Below, piece by piece: positions 32,205 to 42,933 of a stretch of DNA of 64,000 nucleotides. The notes under the pieces are model-generated. The model ran no database searches. It had not been told where the DNA came from and saw only the letters and a list, made by a program, of their open reading frames with translations. The position numbers and the translations under genes were made by a program. Origin of the DNA: Tiliqua scincoides (taxonomy: Eukaryota > Chordata > Lepidosauria > Squamata > Scincidae). Every line of letters begins with the position of its first letter. The stretch's first letter is position 1. The DNA lies in the NCBI RefSeq assembly GCF_035046505.1, contig NC_089822.1, positions 101,874,659-101,938,658 of the forward strand, given 5' to 3'.

Positions 32205-33350
32205 GGTTACTTTGGGAGGAAAGAAGTGGGTCCAAGACAGGTAATTAGGTAACAAAAGGATTGGGCCCAGCAAGAGGGTTAGGATATTGGTGATGGCAGT
32301 GCCCCAGATCCTACCCCCTCCCTGGACCAGGCCCTAGGAGAGGGGAGTAAAGGGGGTAATTTGTACCCAGGCTCAGTGTCAAAAAGGGGGCCCAGGAGCC
32401 AAAGGAGGGGGCCCAGAAATTTCCTGGGATCTTACATTTTCCTATCAGACTTGTTGCCTGCATGGGATGCTGGGGACACTACCACGAGTGTGTGGCTGCA
32501 GCTACTGCAACTACTAGAAAGTCATATATGCTGGGCTGAGGAATGCATTCAGGATACTCCTTAACACAGTGTCAAATCTGAGAGAAAACCTGCCTGCAAC
32601 AGTAGCTCTTTGGCTTATGGATCTGTTTACCATGAAGGAGTGTATAGGAGCTCAGGGACACAGCTGTGAGATCACAGCTCCTGCAGAATCAAGTTTTGGT
32701 ACGCACAGGACACTTTCCATTCCAGTATGAGCCTAAACATGATGATGCTAATTTTCTGCATGACTTTCTATATTTAAAAGATTTTATAGAAACTTGGGAG
32801 TGTGTTTGGTTTTCCGTATTACTGTATCTGTCTGTTGATGCTACATGGGTGGGTAGATCTGGGTTCCAAAAACTTTTCCAGCTGTCTCCACCCTCCCCAC
32901 ATCTTGTTTCACCACTCCTGCCCCCATTCTGCTCTCCCGTCACCACCCTCTCTTACTCTGTTTCACCTCTTCCCCTTTGCAAAGGGGCCGAAAAGAAACT
33001 TTGTACCCCCTGATAAAATTCCTCTCATAGGCCCTGCCCAGGACCCAGTTGGTCCACCCAGCCCCCTCTCCCACCCGCATTTGGCCTCTTCCCAGCTCCA
33101 TTCCGCCCTCCTGCCACCTCTTCCTGCCTCTCTTGTCTTCTTACCTGCTCTAGTGAGCAGCACAATGATGCAGGTGGAAAGGTGAGGGCCTTCCCACCAG
33201 CACTCCCAGCAGCATGCTAAATTGCACACTGTTGGAACACCGTTTGCAACATACGCTGGCTGCTTTATGACAGTCAGCGCCATTGCAGGAGGGGAACTAT
33301 GGGTGCACGGTTCCACTTGGTACTAATAAGATCAGGCTGTTTGTTACATT
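32205..33350. other. Intergenic, GC-rich repeat copies
   Basis: No gene. 33060-33240 is a second copy of the element at about 30590-30780 (ACCTGCTCTAGTGAGCAGCA, CCTTCCCACCAGCACTCCCA). 32860-33050 looks like another GC-rich nonautonomous element. Confidence 0.4.
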
Positions 33351-33360
33351 CTTTTAGTCA

Positions 33361-33540
33361 TACCTGAACTATCTGGACTTGTGAAGACTGAATAGCTGAT
33401 GGCTGGGCTGCCTGTATAACACCATGGACTTGAGCTGTCTGCCCATTCAGCAGTACTGTGGTCACAGTGGTAGCAGAAGTTGTTGCATGAGCTGCCAAAG
33501 AGTTGAGATAACCTCTCTCCATGGCAGGGCATACCTGCGC
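33361..33540 (-). pseudogene. CREB1-derived fragment
   Basis: The minus strand encodes AAHATTSATTV, then LLNGQTAQVHGVIQAAQPSA and IQSSQVQIVQ. This matches the glutamine-rich Q1 region of the transcription factor CREB1 (AAHATSSAPTV, LPNGQTVQVHGVIQAAQPSV, IQSPQVQTVQ). Similarity begins around AQV just upstream, with about 24 extra bases after it, and stops after GTTCAG. The following bases (GTATGAC) could be a splice donor or degraded cDNA. No kinase-inducible or bZIP sequence was found nearby, so it cannot make CREB. It could be a 5'/3'-truncated processed copy or a stray duplicated exon. Neighbours are repeats. Confidence 0.8.
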
Positions 33541-34633
33541 CCTAAACTTCCAAAGAACACAGAGTGCTTTGTGTTTAGTGAGTTGACGGGTGTGCATGGA
33601 AGTACTTAGATGGTTGGTGAAGGCACGTGACCAGCAATCAATTCACTACTAGTTCACTAGTCTGATTTTCTCCTGACAGAGAAGGATGGTTTCGAGTGCT
33701 GTGCTTAATACTAACCTTTGAGAAAATGCTCACCAAAGATGTGGGCAAAATGTTAGGAGCTGATGCTTTTACTAGACCGCAACCTTTAATCCTGGTTGGA
33801 TAATTTTAATTGCAACAACAGCTATTCTGGCCATGAAACCTTAGATAGCGTGTTGCCAGTGTCTCTTCTGCATCTTTTTTTAGATTGTGATGCCTTTAGG
33901 AACAGAGAACCATTTGTTCTGAACTTTACTTTGTCCTCAGATGCAAAGAAGTCCTTGATTGCCTGGAAGGAATAAACTTTATAGCATTTTTGAAGAAGGT
34001 GGGGACGTTTGGGGACAGTTTCCTCTCGACAATCCAGGCCCTATATAAAAGACCTATCACTCACACTAACTGAGCGAACATGAAACTTTTCTACTTTGAA
34101 TTGACCCACTAGGGATATCCAGGGCTGGCCGAAGACTTTCTGATGCCAGAGGTGGCATGCTGCCCCCTTACCCAATCATGTGCCAGCCTCTTCCCCTCCC
34201 ACTCTCCAATGTTCTAGCTCAGCACTCCCCTCCACATTTCCTGTTCTCTCTTCCCTCCTCTTCCTTCTCAGTCCAGGGTGAGGCAGGAGAAGGTGCAATG
34301 GAGGCAAGTTGGTGGCCCCCACCAATCTGCTGCCTAAAGCAACTGCTTCAGTTGGCTTCATGTATTGCCTGACCCTTTGGATGCCCACTGCCGCCTCTCT
34401 TTGAGCCTGTTCTTGTCTATGCTGAATGAAAGATTGCAGACCGTTGTAAAGTTGTTTTTTTCCTTTTATGGGCAACAGCTACAGCAGTGTTCTTGCTAAG
34501 TACAGGAGCCAATTCTGTGGTGCCCACCGCTGGTGCTGCAGCCCCAACGCCCACAGTGGGTGTAGTAAAAGTGCTGTAAGGTACTTGGCTACTGGCAGGA
34601 GATGCAGTGCTGGTGGAGAGGCCCACACCACCC
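33541..34633. other. Intergenic, unassigned
   Basis: Open frames on the minus strand at 34420-34620 are Ser/Thr/Ala-rich without a recognised family. 33880-34000 has a LINE-tail-like look. No gene call. Confidence 0.35.
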
Positions 34634-35776
34634 TGTTACCAAAAAGGGCTGTTATGTTTTAAGGGGAAATATTATATTACCCTTTTGGAAACTTCAGGAT
34701 CGCAGGCTAGATAACAAGACAGCGTAATGCAAAGAAATTCCTTTTTAGCTTAAAAAGAGACTGGGAGAAAGATAACTTTCAATAGGATTATATTTTTATT
34801 GCAGAAACACATAGATATACATAATGCACATGGAAAAAATGGTAAGTATATGTCTACTTGAATCCTAGTACTTGGATACAGTATACCTAACTTTCATGGT
34901 GGTTGCGTGTGGAGTGTATTTGGTGCATTCCAAGGAGATCAGAAAAGGATAGATTCGAGGGAAGGATTTTAGGGGTCCCTGGTCTGCATAACCCAGTTGC
35001 TGACTAAAGATGGGGAAAGAAGGGGAGAAAAAAGGGGGGGAAACAGGGAAAAGGTTCCAGACGCAAGATATAGTTACCTGTCCTGAGGAGCAGTTGGGGG
35101 GGGGGTGGAGAGTCCTATGGAGGACCTCTGCCTTAAGGGCAGCCAGAGAGAGAGATGGAGCACATGGCAGCCTTCTCTTTTAAGGGTTTTTGCTGACCTG
35201 AATGACCCGGATGTGGCCTAGAGCTGTCCTGGATGCGCATGCTCACTACACACAGTGGAGCATGCAAGAAAAACAGGATGATAGGATCAGCCTTGACTGG
35301 CCTCCTGGAGGGGGGGGTAGCTTGCTTTCTGTTGCCACTGCGGAGAATTTGGAGTCAGGATGTAGCTTATCAGCAAATTCAGTGGGTCTAATGGCTTGCT
35401 AGCTAGGGGAACTTACACAATAGACAACAATAGAAGACACTTAAGCAACGATTTACAGTGATTGAGACTCTTCCAGACTCCTTGACTGGGGGATGGGAAT
35501 GTGGTTACCATGAGCTTGACTTGACTTGATTGTCCTGTGTGCTGAGGTTTAATGGGTTTGCATAACAGTGACTGGATTAGGAGACACTTTGCATAGAAAC
35601 AATGATTTAGGCTTTGTTGCCGGGAGTCTTCCTCCCATGCTGTGTGCATGGAGAGGTAGAGCTTGTGTAAACTTGTGACTTTACCAGGTTTTTGGGAATT
35701 GGACCTGTGAGAAGTTTGGCTTATAACCAGATATAAAATCACAACTTAAAAGGAAAAAGGGGATTTTCACGTAACA
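34634..35776 (-). mobile_element. Solo LTR, family 2 copy 2 (fossil)
   Basis: A 1143-bp long terminal repeat, opposite in orientation to 9415-10376. On the minus strand it begins TGTTACGTGAAAATCCCC and ends GGTAACA. It is flanked by perfect 4-bp target duplications ACCC (34630-34633 and 35777-35780). No interior is present. Confidence 0.8.
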
Positions 35777-35780
35777 ACCC

Positions 35781-36477
35781 AGTGCTGGCCCTCTGTGCCA
35801 GCAGGACACAGAAGAGGGGTACCAACTGTTGAGTGTTCCCACTGGGAGGCGAGAAGGCTTTTTGGGGTGGGGAGAGTGGGGGAAGGCTGGGAGGGGGTGA
35901 AACTTGGCAGAGGGAGGGAGGGAGGGCCAGAGAGCAGTCTGGACCTGGAAGGGGGCAGGGATGGCAGCAGAGGCTGCTGCCAAGTCTTATCCCCTCTCCC
36001 AAGCCATGGAGCCCGACATGGGTCTCCTGTGGCAGCTCAGGAGCTGCCACAGATCCAAGGAGGCCCATTGGGGCCAGCAGAATTCTACATGGGAGTTCTT
36101 CAGTGGCTGCTCTGTCCCCATGGGACACAGCAGTAGGGTAGGGGGGATAGGATTTATATTAATTGTGATACAAAAAGATGCTCAGCCAACATATTTCTGA
36201 GAGCCATACATTATATGTCAAAGTGGCACATGTGGCTCATGAGCTATGGTTTGGCCACCCCTATTATATAAGCCAGTGTCACATTTTTTTTCTAGAGGAC
36301 TTTTTGCTGGGGTCTCCCTTGTGACTTCTCTTGGGTGAGCACTTTTGGGACAGGGAATCTTTTTCCCCCCAGTTTCTTTTGCTATATAATTGGAACCCCC
36401 ACTTTGTGAATGTTATTTTGTTGCAAAGAGGTATATAATAATAATATACCACATAAAACTGCCCACTTTGTGGCCAG
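35781..36477. other. Intergenic, GC-rich element then hAT-like end
   Basis: 35781-36130 is GC-rich and purine-skewed without a gene. GAGCCATACATTATATGTC and GTGGCTCATGAGC near 36200-36245 resemble hAT termini. Confidence 0.35.
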
Positions 36478-37407
36478 TTAATGAATTCTGCACAGTTGCA
36501 CCATTTTTACCAAAGCCCCTTTCACTTCCTTGTTCCTCAAACTGTATATCATGGGGTTAAACATGGGGGTGACAATGCTATAGAAAAGAGAAATCATTTT
36601 GTCCTGACTTGGGGAGTGGCTAGACTTAGGTCTCATGTACATAAATATGGCACTGCCATAGAAAAGCACCACCACAATCATGTGGGAGGCACATGTGGAG
36701 AAAGCTTTGTGCTGACCTTGTGCAGATTGGATTTTCAAGATGGCAACCAGGATGCGGACGTAAGTCATCATAATAAAGGAAATAGGGATAAGCAGGGTGA
36801 AAATGCAACCCACTGAAGTAACCTTTTCAGCAATGCTGGTGTCGGCACATGCCAGCTTCAGCAATGCTGGCATTTCACAGAAAAAGTGATCAATGACATT
36901 GGACCCACAAAATGGTAACCGCCAGGTGAGGACAGTATGTGTCACTGGCAACAGAAGGCCACAAATCCAGGACGCCATGGCCAGCTTCAGGCACACTCTT
37001 TTGTTCATGAGGAACGTATAGTGAAGAGGATGACAAATTGCCACGTATCTATCATAGGCCATCACTGCAAGCAGAATGCACTCGGTAATAGCCAGGGTCA
37101 GAAAAACATGCATCTGAATGGCACAACTAACCAATGAGATAGTTTGTTTTGGGCTATGGAGGTTGACCAGCATCTGAGGGACTGTGCTGGAAGTGTAGCA
37201 GATGTCCACACAAGCAAGGTGGCTCAGGAAGAAATACATGGGAGTGTGGAGCCGGGAGTCCAGCCGTATGAGCATCAGTATGATTGCGTTGCCCATCAGA
37301 GTGATGATATAAGTCACAGAAAAAAGTCCAAAAAGCAAGAGACGGATTTTCAGGCTCCTGGAAAGACCAAGCAAGAGGAATTCAGTCACAAAAGTTTGGT
37401 TCCACAT
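36478..37407 (-). CDS. Olfactory receptor, OR2A-like, intact
   Basis: A full-length 309-aa odorant receptor, paralogue of the gene at 24540-25469 in the same orientation. It keeps Asn3 (NQT), GN in TM1, LHTPMYFFLSH, MAYDRY, KAFSTCASH and NPMIYSL. Differences cluster at TM2-TM3 (SPKQTISLVSC in place of TPKKPISLPRC), in TM4-loop 2, and in the C-terminal tail (KMVQLCRIH), places where ligand specificity and trafficking often vary. The 5' flank, including the acceptor CCTGTGCACAG 22 nt before the ATG, is shared with the paralogue. The duplicated unit therefore included the coding exon and at least about 100 bp of upstream intron. No disruption. Confidence 0.96.
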   Translation of the reverse strand: MWNQTFVTEFLLLGLSRSLKIRLLLFGLFSVTYIITLMGNAIILMLIRLDSRLHTPMYFFLSHLACVDICYTSSTVPQMLVNLHSPKQTISLVSCAIQMHVFLTLAITECILLAVMAYDRYVAICHPLHYTFLMNKRVCLKLAMASWICGLLLPVTHTVLTWRLPFCGSNVIDHFFCEMPALLKLACADTSIAEKVTSVGCIFTLLIPISFIMMTYVRILVAILKIQSAQGQHKAFSTCASHMIVVVLFYGSAIFMYMRPKSSHSPSQDKMISLFYSIVTPMFNPMIYSLRNKEVKGALVKMVQLCRIH

Positions 37408-37611
37408 AGTGGCTTCCTAGTCTGATGGTCTGTGCACAGGAAAAAGAACATGAAGTGTGTAAATCGAGTTGTGTGTACAAAGTGAAGAAAGAAATCTGTC
37501 TTTTCATTCTATAGAAAGCCCCAGGGCCACTGATGATGGTGAACACAATTAATAATACAGGACTGTAAAAATGGAATGAATTTCATATTTCACCCTGTTG
37601 GTTATGTTTCA
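37408..37611. other. Shared 5' flank of OR2A-like gene
   Basis: Holds the putative splice acceptor and upstream intronic sequence, matching 25470-25640 apart from local indels. Confidence 0.5.
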
Positions 37612-37796
37612 GTACATGCACAAAGTCCTTGACCTTGACGCATTTCAGCTCCCTCTTTTTGCACTGAATGGACACAGCCAGGCTTCTTCACAAGGTGGAG
37701 CTGCCTCATTTCCAGATGGCATTTCAGATCAAATAATAGAACACCAAGGAATTTATCAGAGCTGCCAGGACTATCTAAGCGATGTCTATGATGATG
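37612..37796 (+). other. Exon-like open frame with splice-site-like borders
   Basis: A TTATGTTTCAG acceptor-like end is followed by about 61 open codons (YMHKVLDLDAFQLPLF..., ending DYLSDVYDD) and a good donor GATGTAAGTAAG. The amino-acid composition looks protein-like, with acidic and aromatic residues mixed. I do not recognise the family. It may be one internal exon of a gene whose other exons lie elsewhere, a stranded exon, or chance. No partner exon was found within the window. Confidence 0.3.
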
Positions 37797-38564
37797 TAAG
37801 TAAGCTCTCAGAACACCTATGGGTCTTCTCAGACATACGCCACCCATTTTGGTGGTGTATGTCTGTGGAGAGAAAAGGGGCAGTGAGGTTTAAAATGAGG
37901 GGATAAGATCCAGCATGTACAACTGCCACAGGAACCACCCCCTCCCTTCCCTTCCCCTCCCTGCCCCTGGTTCATCCCCTAACGTGCCCCATTCCTCCCC
38001 CTCCTGCCTACTGTCTCTTTCCCAAACGAGCTAATGCAGAGCCAGAAGCAAAACCAGCACCAGACAGAATCTTGGGTGAGAGCTGGCTGGGTCAGCTGGG
38101 TGGCTTCTGAAGGACGTCCACTTGCGATGGGGGTGGGTGGGTGGGAGCACAAGACAGTGGTGATATTTTTGACCAGAAACATTCCTACTTTCAAATCAAG
38201 TCATCACTCTTTTAATGGGAGCAACATGTCAAAAAGCCTCTTTTTCTGACATCTTGTGAGGCCTGAATGAAAAGCCAGCTTGAAATGAGAGGCTCAGATA
38301 TGAGAGAGAAGCAAGAGGATTGGACATCCAGAAGAAAACCTGGATTAATTAGTCAATGAATTAATCTAGGTCACACATAAATCTTTAATTGATTGATTGA
38401 GTGCAATTAAGAATTGGAATGAATTTTCCTTTTATCATCATCATCATCATCATTCCATTTTCACACAGTCATTTTGTTTTTGACTGGGTTTTGTATATAT
38501 CCACTTATGGAGTTCTTCCCAAGGGCCTAGGATAGGAAGCTATTTTTTGTTTTTAATCTTTGCG
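37797..38564. other. Intergenic, GC-rich element and ATC microsatellite
   Basis: 37900-38110 is a pyrimidine-rich nonautonomous element similar to 63700-63830. A run of ATC lies at about 38428-38450. Confidence 0.4.
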
Positions 38565-38957
38565 TTAAAAATATTGCCATAGTATATGTGCTGCTCCAAG
38601 TACGGTGGCCTTTTGTAAGTGACTGATGATACTTGTGCTCATCTCGATGGTGTTTATGTACATTTCCAGGTGTTTCAGGACAGCACCCAAGGCCCCTATG
38701 ACAACTGGCATTACTCTTGCTTTCTTGTGCCACAGTCTTTCAATTTCTATTTGTAGGTCTTTATACTTGGTAATTTTCTCCAGTTCTTTATCTGCTATTC
38801 TACTGTCACCAGGTACTGCAATGTCTGCTGGCCAGATGTTCTTATCCTTGCTGATGATGGTTATGCCTGGTGTGTTGTGTAGCAGAAGTTTGTCAATTTG
38901 TATTCTAAAATCCCAGAGCACTTTGACTTCTTCATTCTCTACCACTTTTTCATTTCC
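38565..38957 (-). mobile_element. R4-clade LINE C-terminal fragment
   Basis: The minus-strand frame reads VLWDFRIQIDKLL..., ADIAVPGDSRIADKELEKI, TKYKDLQIEIERLW and PVVIGALGAV. This is the restriction-like endonuclease end of an R4-type LINE. The expected PD of the PD-D motif reads PG, so it is inactive. About 126 codons remain open. Confidence 0.65.
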
Positions 38958-39184
38958 TTAATTCAAAATGGACCAAGGGGACTGATTGATTGAGTTATTA
39001 TTATGACACAGCATGGAACCAATAAGGTGTTAGTAAGGTCACACCTTGGGGGGGGGGGTTGACACTACTAGTGACCAAAATTGCTAAAATCACAGTTTGT
39101 AGGAATAATACCATCGTGATATATATCAATCGATGTGTAATTTCATGCAGAATGCAATGAAACAAACCATGTTGAAATATCTGT
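38958..39184. other. Intergenic, no gene seen
   Basis: Short AT-rich stretch with a G run near 39050. Confidence 0.3.
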
Positions 39185-40370
39185 GTTCTATCAAAAGCTT
39201 GTGACCCTGATTGAGAGTGCATGGTATAGAACAGGAGACCTGCAGCCAGTGAAATGGGGCTGAATATTGCTACATCAGCAGCCCTCTCAGAAGGATGCCT
39301 TCACATACAAAGCCCCTACCCCTTGACACAGTTCCAATTTGGGTTATGCTGTGTGTGTTCCCAGCACAAGAAAAAACCAAGACATGCAGGAATTAAACTG
39401 CACATTAAAAATATTATCTTTGACCTAAGCTGCGTGCCATCACCACACTTGGGGCAGTTTATTATATCAAGTTCAGATGATTCTTACTCCACCCGGCTGG
39501 TCCCACACATTTAAGGACATGCACAGTCATGGTACACACACCAGTCCTGGCTCTTCCTCTGTTTCCCTGCTTTCCTTTTAAATCTCCCTAACTGTGTGGG
39601 GAGAGAGGCACAGTATGGCTAAGCCGTTTACCTTATATTTAAGGCAAGTTTAGTAACATATGGAAGGGGGGCACTTTGGATGATCCCCACAGGGGAAATG
39701 AAGAAAGAACCATCCATTAATGTGGGGTTCATCCAACCAACTCCCTCAGAATTATCTATTATGTGAAGAAATATTCCCATTTGTCTATTTCCAACCTGTT
39801 GCTAAACAACTTCAACCCTTCCCCTGCTCTCCATTTAGTCACTCCAAATCCCCCACCCCAGTGGCTTCTGTCCCTGTACCCGCAACACTTTTGAAAATCT
39901 TGCAAGGGAAATCGGAAGTCGGAATAAAAACTAAGCATACACTGTGCACTTTCTGCTTCTGGTTGCCCCCTGCCAATGCAGCATTTCTTGGGACAAAAGA
40001 CCATCGGGCTACCATTATCTACATTTGCATGCAGTGTTTGTCTTGGCTGAATGCAATGATTTTTACCTGAAAATGTCAAACAGGAACTGATGCTAGGGTT
40101 ATCCCACCCAGCTCTAGGATGGATAACAACTTCATTTCATCTTCCGGTAAGTACTGTATAGCTCACAGGATATTCTTAGTAAGACAGCAATGAAGACTGC
40201 ATAAACCCATTCCAGTTCTTACACGATTTACTTTTACTTGGTGACAGGAATAATATACTTTGTCTAGTATTTGGAGTCTCAAAGGAAGAGAGAGCTTTTC
40301 ACCAAGAGATTCCTTAGAGATCTTTTCCCAAACTCTCTCCTTGATGTGTTTTGAAACTGAGCACAAAACC
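39185..40370 (+). repeat. Composite of duplicated segments
   Basis: 39185-39560 resembles 30470-31100, 39690-40255 resembles 10600-11190, and 40265-40365 resembles 30275-30400. ATTTGCAT is kept at 40023-40030, as at 10939-10946. No gene. Confidence 0.55.
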
Positions 40371-40525
40371 CAAATAGAGTAATTTTCCCAAATGAATTAT
40401 TGCTTTCTAATTGTCTTGTTTCTTGGATTACAGATGATAATCTTTTTTTCTCTCTTCTGTAGGGGAGGAATCCGCTGTGTGATCTGGGCATGTATAGTCT
40501 CTGATGTAACATGAATTGCACCTTT

Positions 40526-40602
40526 GAAGTGCAATCCTATGCACACTTACCTGGGAGTAGGTCCCATTAAATTCAATGGGACTTAGATCTGATTGGGCTG
40601 GG
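40526..40602. mobile_element. Palindromic MITE (TAGGATTGCAG type)
   Basis: GTGCAATCCTATGCACAC, then GAGTAGGTCCCATT and AATTCAATGGGACTTAG. Right end diverged. Confidence 0.55.
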
Positions 40603-41309
40603 AGGTCTCTTTTCAACAAATGCAAGCTATTGCAAGGTATTGTGCACACACTAATGCTTCATACTTCCCAGTCTAGCTTCTTGTATTGCCTTGGAAACCA
40701 CTGTGGACACTTGTTGAACTTCAGGACAATATGGCACAGTAGCTGATGGAAACAGGGTGAGACTTATTATATATGTAAAGTTCAACCAACAAACCCCCCC
40801 CCCCCAAGATCAGGACCATATCTAGGAAATACTAGCAGCTTCTCTCATGTATATTTCAGGATTTAGACAAACACAGCAAATTCTATCTCTTTATTGTCAT
40901 AGCCCATAAAGAGGTTTTCACACTTATGTACATTTCCTGCTGTGCTCTGACATTTCTGAAAGCCTAGAACAGACTCAAACAATGAGCTAACAACCACCTA
41001 TGGGTTAGATGTAACCTATGAGAGTCTCCAGTTCCACCCTCTAATTTACAGCCATCCCTGCCCAGAAACTCCTCCATTCCTCCCCCTCCCATCCTGATTC
41101 CTCCCACTGCTTCCCCCCATCCCCACAGCCTTACCTGTGCTCTCGCAGGTAGCCAGTAGTGGCAGCGGGCTGCCAAGATTTCCACCATTTGTGGCTGCAG
41201 TTTCAAAATGGCACACCACCATATAACCTCTCACAACCATGGGACCTCTGTTCCACTATCATGTTTGTATGTTTGGATTGGGCTCTGAACCTACCAAGAA
41301 ATTCAGGTG
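40603..41309. other. Intergenic, no gene seen
   Basis: 41030-41220 is a GC-rich element-like stretch. Open frames there are compositional. Confidence 0.35.
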
Positions 41310-42345
41310 GAAGGGGTTTTGTACAAGCTAAACAAACAGCTGAGGAAGAAAAACAAACACTGAATGATTGAATCAAGAAGAGCAAAGAAAGCCTATTGGT
41401 CGAAGTATCCTAAGGCAACCTACTGAAAGTGGCAGAACGTAAAGAAGATTACAAAAAGTCTGGTTCAAACATACCTAGAAAATTGCAGTAGCAGACCTAG
41501 CACTGGGCAAAGAGGGGAAGTGCCTTGAGTGCTGAGACAACTCTAGGACCACAAGGGAAGCCTTCTGAGGCTTCCAGCACAGTTGGAAACTGCACTTCCA
41601 GTTTTCAGGAGTGCAGTTTAAGACTGCGGGGAAGCCACAGAAAGCTTCACCAGTCGATCCTACGGTTACACGAGGTTCCGTTGCATTTGAAAGGTAGGTG
41701 ACGGCTTCATGTGGGGGGGGGGTTGGAATCTCACATGGGGCGACATTGTGGACCTTTGGATAAAAAAGCACATGGAAATGGCTTCAGAATGAATGCAAAG
41801 AAAGAAATGGAAGGTCTCATCTGAGTTGCGCAGGAATAGGCACTTGATGCAAACAATATCAAAGCAAGGATTCTGAAAACCAGTGACAACAGCAAATGTC
41901 AACTTTGTAGGATGAATGCTGAAATGGTCGACCATTTGGTCAATGCCTGTAGCAAGATCACTCAAATTGACTATAAAGAATTTCACGTCAGAGTTGCAGC
42001 TATAGTTCACTAGAATCAATATAACAATCAAACAATACAAATTACCTTCACACCGAAACTCATGGGATCGTAAATGTGACAAAACCACTGAGAATGACCA
42101 AGCAAAGATTCTCTGGGCCTTCAGATTCCAGACAAACATCTGAAACACAATATGCCATCATCAATATTGCAGTTCCAGGAGACATCAGAATTGAAGACAA
42201 AGAACTGAAGATTACAAAATGTCAAGTCCTGAGAGTAGAACTTGAGCATCTCTGGGAGAAGAACATCAGTTTTGTGCCAATTGTCATTGCAGTCCTTGGA
42301 GTAGAGCCTAGATATCTAAAGAAACAATATTTGGGTCCTTGAGCA
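41310..42345 (+). mobile_element. R4-clade LINE fragment, interrupted
   Basis: Plus-strand pieces read AEEEKQTLND and SKESLL near 41335-41395. A CCHC-like CQLCRMNAEMVDHLVNAC follows near 41895-41950. The last piece reads NIAVPGDIRIEDKEL with a conserved LWEKN...PIVIAVLG near 42165-42310. Stops and frame changes break it, and about 270 bp of unrelated DNA sits at roughly 41487-41760. Confidence 0.65.
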
Positions 42346-42645
42346 AATTCCACCAACTCAGTTCCAGAAAAACAGCACTGCTTGGAACAGCAAGAATCTG
42401 ATGGTGTTAACTCAGTGATTCCTAGAATCTTGGCCAGATCCCAAACTGCAGAAAATAACCAGTTCAGTGTACATTTTCAGCAGTAAGTATACTTGCTTAA
42501 ATAATAAACTTTAATCTTATATTGAAAAATATTACAGAAAAACGAGTTTATTATTGAATTCTTCATGTTGATGTTTTGTCTATTTTTATATATTTTACAT
42601 ATTTAGATATTGTTGTATTTTATCACTGTATATTTGCACTTTCTT

Positions 42646-42837
42646 AGGGCCCAATCCTATCCAATTTTCCAGTGCTGGTGCAACTGTGCCCATGGGTTGT
42701 GCACTGTATCCTGTGGTGGAGAGGCAGTTACAAAGGCCTCCTCAAGGTGTGGAAATATTTGTTCCCTTACATCGAGGCTGCATTTCGGCTGCAAACTGGG
42801 CTGCATTGGGCTGGAAATTTGGATAGGATTGGGCCCT
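42646..42837. mobile_element. MITE with ~30-bp inverted repeats
   Basis: Left AGGGCCCAATCCTATCCAAT and TTTCCAG face right CTGGAAATTTGGATAGGATT and GGGCCCT. Same family as 28201-28358. Confidence 0.78.
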
Positions 42838-42933
42838 ACATCTCCATAATAAAAAGATTGACCCCCCACCAGTTTTTTTTTTTTAAATTGCCATTGTAGG
42901 AAATGAAGGGATACTATTCTACTGCAGCTAATA

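Noticed and set aside
32666-33185. Overlapping plus-strand frames of 115 and 127 aa
   Set aside because: They are pyrimidine-rich and lie over GC-rich repeat copies also found at 30.6 kb.
34420-34620. Ser/Thr/Ala-rich minus-strand frame near the CREB1 fragment
   Set aside because: I checked whether it was another part of CREB1 or a related activator. No CREB motif matched.
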